In this document: positions 6,080-6,486 of the stretch, in pieces
How the letters are laid out: every line of letters starts with the position of its first letter
Position numbering within the stretch: the first letter of the stretch is position 1
Assembly (NCBI GenBank): GCA_021793745.1
Contig: JAJYSD010000080.1
Span: 1-6,486, forward strand
DNA from: Bacillota bacterium
GTDB taxonomy: Bacteria; Bacillota; Bacilli; Thermoactinomycetales; DSM-44946
Length of the DNA stretch: 6,486 bases
Reading direction: 5' to 3'
Translations under genes and position numbers: made by a program
Notes under the pieces: generated by a model
The model's database searches: none
Seen by the model: only the letters and a program-made list of their open reading frames with translations
Told to the model about the DNA's origin: nothing

Positions 6080-6117
6080 GTCGCGGCGACCCCTTCGTCG
6101 GACGGCAGGAGACCCGC

Positions 6118-6486
6118 TTATGCATCCGCCGCCGAGAAGGGCTTCCTGCGCAAAAACTGACCCATCCCCGGTTTTCCGACAAACCGGTCATGATCCACGA
6201 TCACCTGGCCCCGGAGCAGGACGTATTTCGGTTTCCCCCGGACTCGGATCCCTTCAAAGGGGTTGTAGTCCACATTCATGTGATGGCTTTTCGCCGAAAG
6301 CACGCGCTCCGCCTCCGGATCCCACACGACGATGTCCGCATCGCTGCCGACGGCGATCGTCCCCTTTCGCGGGAATAGTCCGAATAGTTTGGCGGCATTG
6401 GTGGAGGTCAGGGCGACAAACTTGGACAGGCCGATCCGTCCTTCATTCACCCCGAAATGGTAGAGGATGGCCATCCGATCTTCGAT
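6118..6486 (-). CDS. hydA: Dihydropyrimidinase / D-hydantoinase, C-terminal 122 residues (5' end outside window)
   Basis: This is a cyclic amidohydrolase that opens dihydropyrimidine, hydantoin or related cyclic imide rings to N-carbamoyl amino acids. Only the C-terminal quarter is present; the frame is open at 6486, so the ATG visible at 6474 is internal. Diagnostic stretches are IEDRMAILY (1-9), ALTSTNAAKLFGLFPRKGTIAVGSDADIVVWDP (25-57), SAKSHHMNVDYNPFEG (64-79), and RGQVIVDHDRFVGKPGMGQFL (92-112). The HHMNVDYNPFEG block separates the dihydropyrimidinase/hydantoinase branch from allantoinase and dihydroorotase. The conserved Asn before the AAK motif (N30) lies in the family's substrate-binding loop. 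Metal ligands are upstream and cannot be checked. It stands upstream of the symporter genes and its product may be the enzyme for the imported substrate. Family certain; exact substrate and stereospecificity unknown. Confidence 0.94.
   Translation of the reverse strand: MEDRMAILYHFGVNEGRIGLSKFVALTSTNAAKLFGLFPRKGTIAVGSDADIVVWDPEAERVLSAKSHHMNVDYNPFEGIRVRGKPKYVLLRGQVIVDHDRFVGKPGMGQFLRRKPFSAADA

Noticed and set aside
6118..6474. Hydantoinase fragment read as a complete 118-aa protein from the ATG at 6474
   Set aside because: The frame continues to the window edge with IEDR, which belongs to the conserved family sequence, so the ATG is internal and the gene is cut by the window, not truncated in the genome.

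Overview
The window looks like chromosomal DNA from a GC-rich member of the Bacillota, perhaps a thermophilic Bacillales or Thermoactinomycetaceae-type organism. This is inferred from GC-rich coding DNA with an AT-rich promoter island, strong GGAGG-type ribosome binding sites, frequent GTG/TTG starts, and a PucR-type regulator beside hydantoinase and SSS-symporter genes. No RNA gene, insertion sequence, CRISPR array or phage gene was seen. The taxon cannot be fixed from the sequence alone.

Left part (minus strand, 1-1702): a two-gene unit. A tartrate/D-malate dehydrogenase of the isocitrate/isopropylmalate dehydrogenase superfamily comes first. A classical short-chain dehydrogenase (SDR) follows after 46 bp and runs off the left edge. 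Together they look like oxidation of a hydroxy-diacid plus a second NAD-linked alcohol/ketone step.

Middle (1703-3674): an intergenic region of about 360 bp with an AT-rich core. It holds a good sigma-A-type promoter facing the dehydrogenase genes, a weaker candidate promoter facing right, and an 18-bp palindrome between them. To the right is a divergently oriented PucR/CdaR-family regulator of 537 aa, the obvious candidate controller of the dehydrogenase pair.

Right part (minus strand, 3682-6486): a second cluster converging on the regulator. In transcription order it holds the C-terminal part of a dihydropyrimidinase/D-hydantoinase (cut by the window edge), a 13-bp perfect hairpin, a 42-aa one-helix membrane protein, a 522-aa sodium:solute symporter, and a 195-aa protein of unknown function with an apparent internal duplication. 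The last three are packed 6-7 bp apart and are probably translationally coupled. The simplest reading is uptake and ring opening of a cyclic ureide or imide (hydantoin or dihydropyrimidine type), next to a PucR-regulated dehydrogenase module. Whether the two modules form one pathway is open. The most interesting items are the small protein and the unknown protein bracketing the symporter, the inter-cistronic hairpin, and the palindrome in the face-to-face promoter region.
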